A DNA stretch of 64,000 bases from WTFY01 sp964614915 (GTDB lineage: Bacteria; Pseudomonadota; Gammaproteobacteria; UBA4575). The position numbers were made by a program, and so were the translations under genes. The stretch is from NCBI GenBank assembly GCA_964614915.1, contig CAZTNC010000007.1:62001-126000 (forward strand), in the 5' to 3' direction. Positions 63,684 to 64,000 of this stretch are shown piece after piece. The number at the start of each line of letters is the position of its first letter. Position 1 is the stretch's first letter. The notes under the pieces were generated by a model. That model saw only the letters and a list, made by a program, of their open reading frames with translations. It was not told the DNA's origin and did not search any database.

Positions 63684-63713
63684 TTGACGGGTTACTGTAC
63701 TTTCTGGGAAAAT
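63684..63713 (+). promoter_or_regulatory. Candidate promoter of the leuA leader
   Basis: TTGACG (63684-63689; 5 of 6 to consensus) is followed after 18 bases by GAAAAT (63708-63713; 4 of 6). It would start transcription near 63720, just ahead of the leader ORF at 63739. A TATATT at 63727-63732 is a second possible -10 but would leave almost no leader before the ATG. Confidence 0.35.
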
Positions 63714-63738
63714 CCGCGCAATTGGGTATATTACGGAC

Positions 63739-63834
63739 ATGACAGAGGCATTCAAAAACACCGCAACGACTGCAGATCCAGTCTCAGGACCTGCTGCTGT
63801 GTACTGCCTTTCACTTCTCCTGCTGCCGCAGTAG
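63739..63834 (+). CDS. leuL: Candidate leu leader peptide (attenuator)
   Basis: A 31-codon ORF that starts MTEAFKNTATTADPVSGPAA and ends VYCLSLLLLPQ and TAG. Five of the last eight residues are Leu (codons CTT, CTT, CTC, CTG, CTG), the usual signature of leader peptides ahead of leuA. The stop lies in the loop of a stem TGCCGC (63824-63829) with GCGGCA (63834-63839). A weak downstream hairpin ACGAG/CTCGT (63898-63914) precedes TTTT and might be the terminator. A longer overlapping frame (63684-63887) shows no Leu run. Function is inferred from the family of leu operon attenuators. Confidence 0.5.
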   Translation: MTEAFKNTATTADPVSGPAAVYCLSLLLLPQ

Positions 63835-63897
63835 CGGCACCACCTGTACCTGGCGAGGCTAAACGCATCATCAACTCATTTACCTAGGAATTCCCAT

Positions 63898-63923
63898 ACG
63901 AGCTTCGAACTCGTGAAACTTTT
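63898..63923 (+). terminator. Possible attenuator terminator ahead of leuA
   Basis: A stem ACGAG (63898-63902) with CTCGT (63910-63914), loop CTTCGAA, is followed after five bases by TTTT (63920-63923). The stem is short and the T-run weak, so it could be only part of the attenuator structure. It ends 17 bases before the leuA ATG. Confidence 0.25.
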
Positions 63924-63940
63924 GCTGTAGCAGGAGACAC

Positions 63941-64000
63941 ATGGTGGACAGGGACAAACTGAAAATTTTTGATACGACACTGCGCGACGGGGAACAAAGC
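63941..64000 (+). CDS. leuA: 2-isopropylmalate synthase, N-terminus (cut by window end)
   Basis: Twenty codons are present: MVDRDKLKIFDTTLRDGEQS. The FDTTLRDGEQ motif is the metal- and substrate-binding start of the IPMS/homocitrate synthase family. AGGAGACAC precedes the ATG. IPMS catalyses the first step of leucine synthesis. Context (ilvH-ilvC upstream and a Leu-rich leader) supports IPMS rather than homocitrate or citramalate synthase. Confidence 0.88.
   Translation, partial: MVDRDKLKIFDTTLRDGEQS

Noticed and set aside
63684..63887. 67-codon ORF ahead of leuA
   Set aside because: It overlaps the Leu-rich leader frame, shows no Leu run or known motif, and starts within the candidate -35 box.

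Overview
The window is GC-rich chromosomal DNA (near 58-60% by eye) from a non-enteric gammaproteobacterium. This rests on gene order: the end of the spc operon and the alpha operon leading to uvrA/ssb; miaB-phoH-ybeY-corC-lnt; leuS-lptE-holA; hda beside a CDP-alcohol phosphatidyltransferase and divergent purMN; and aspS-nudB-yebC-ruvCAB-ybgC-tolQRAB-pal-cpoB-queE-queC-tRNA-Lys. Outer-membrane functions (LptE, Lnt, Tol-Pal, BepA, a TonB-dependent receptor) confirm a Gram-negative envelope. I cannot name a genus. Coding density is very high and no transposase, phage gene, rRNA or CRISPR array was seen.

Layout. 1-4926: ribosomal proteins, SecY and RNA polymerase alpha. 4984-9198: a SAM-hydrolase-like enzyme, uvrA (minus) and divergent ssb. 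9325-18941: tRNA, RNA and envelope genes with a mannose-1-phosphate guanylyltransferase and leuS. 18959-32183: a minus-strand beta-hydroxyacid dehydrogenase, then holA, proA, nadD, rng, yhdP, a nitrilase, tldD and pmbA. 32199-34623: purMN and a DUF3108 gene on the minus strand. 34812-37229: phospholipid synthesis, replication control and small enzymes. 37368-50144: aspartyl-tRNA synthetase, Holliday-junction resolution, Tol-Pal, queuosine precursor synthesis and tRNA-Lys.

50153-55813 is the only clearly accessory segment. All three of its genes are on the minus strand: a stand-alone tandem-domain SagB/ThcOx-type dehydrogenase, a TonB-dependent receptor split by a single-base frameshift in a G6 tract, and an unrecognised 91-residue ORF behind a good Fur-box match. 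The receptor is preceded by about 500 non-coding bases rich in inverted repeats. This is the best place to look for something undescribed, but I see no complete new system; a Fur-controlled iron or metallophore function is inference.

56040-64000: acs, a cysteine hydrolase, bepA, tusA, then ilvH-ilvC-(PSD-related)-pssA-leuA. ilvH lacks its usual large-subunit partner upstream and follows a perfect 12-bp hairpin. The PSD-related gene has lost the serine that becomes the pyruvoyl cofactor. leuA, cut by the window end, is preceded by a candidate leucine-rich leader peptide, which suggests attenuation control.
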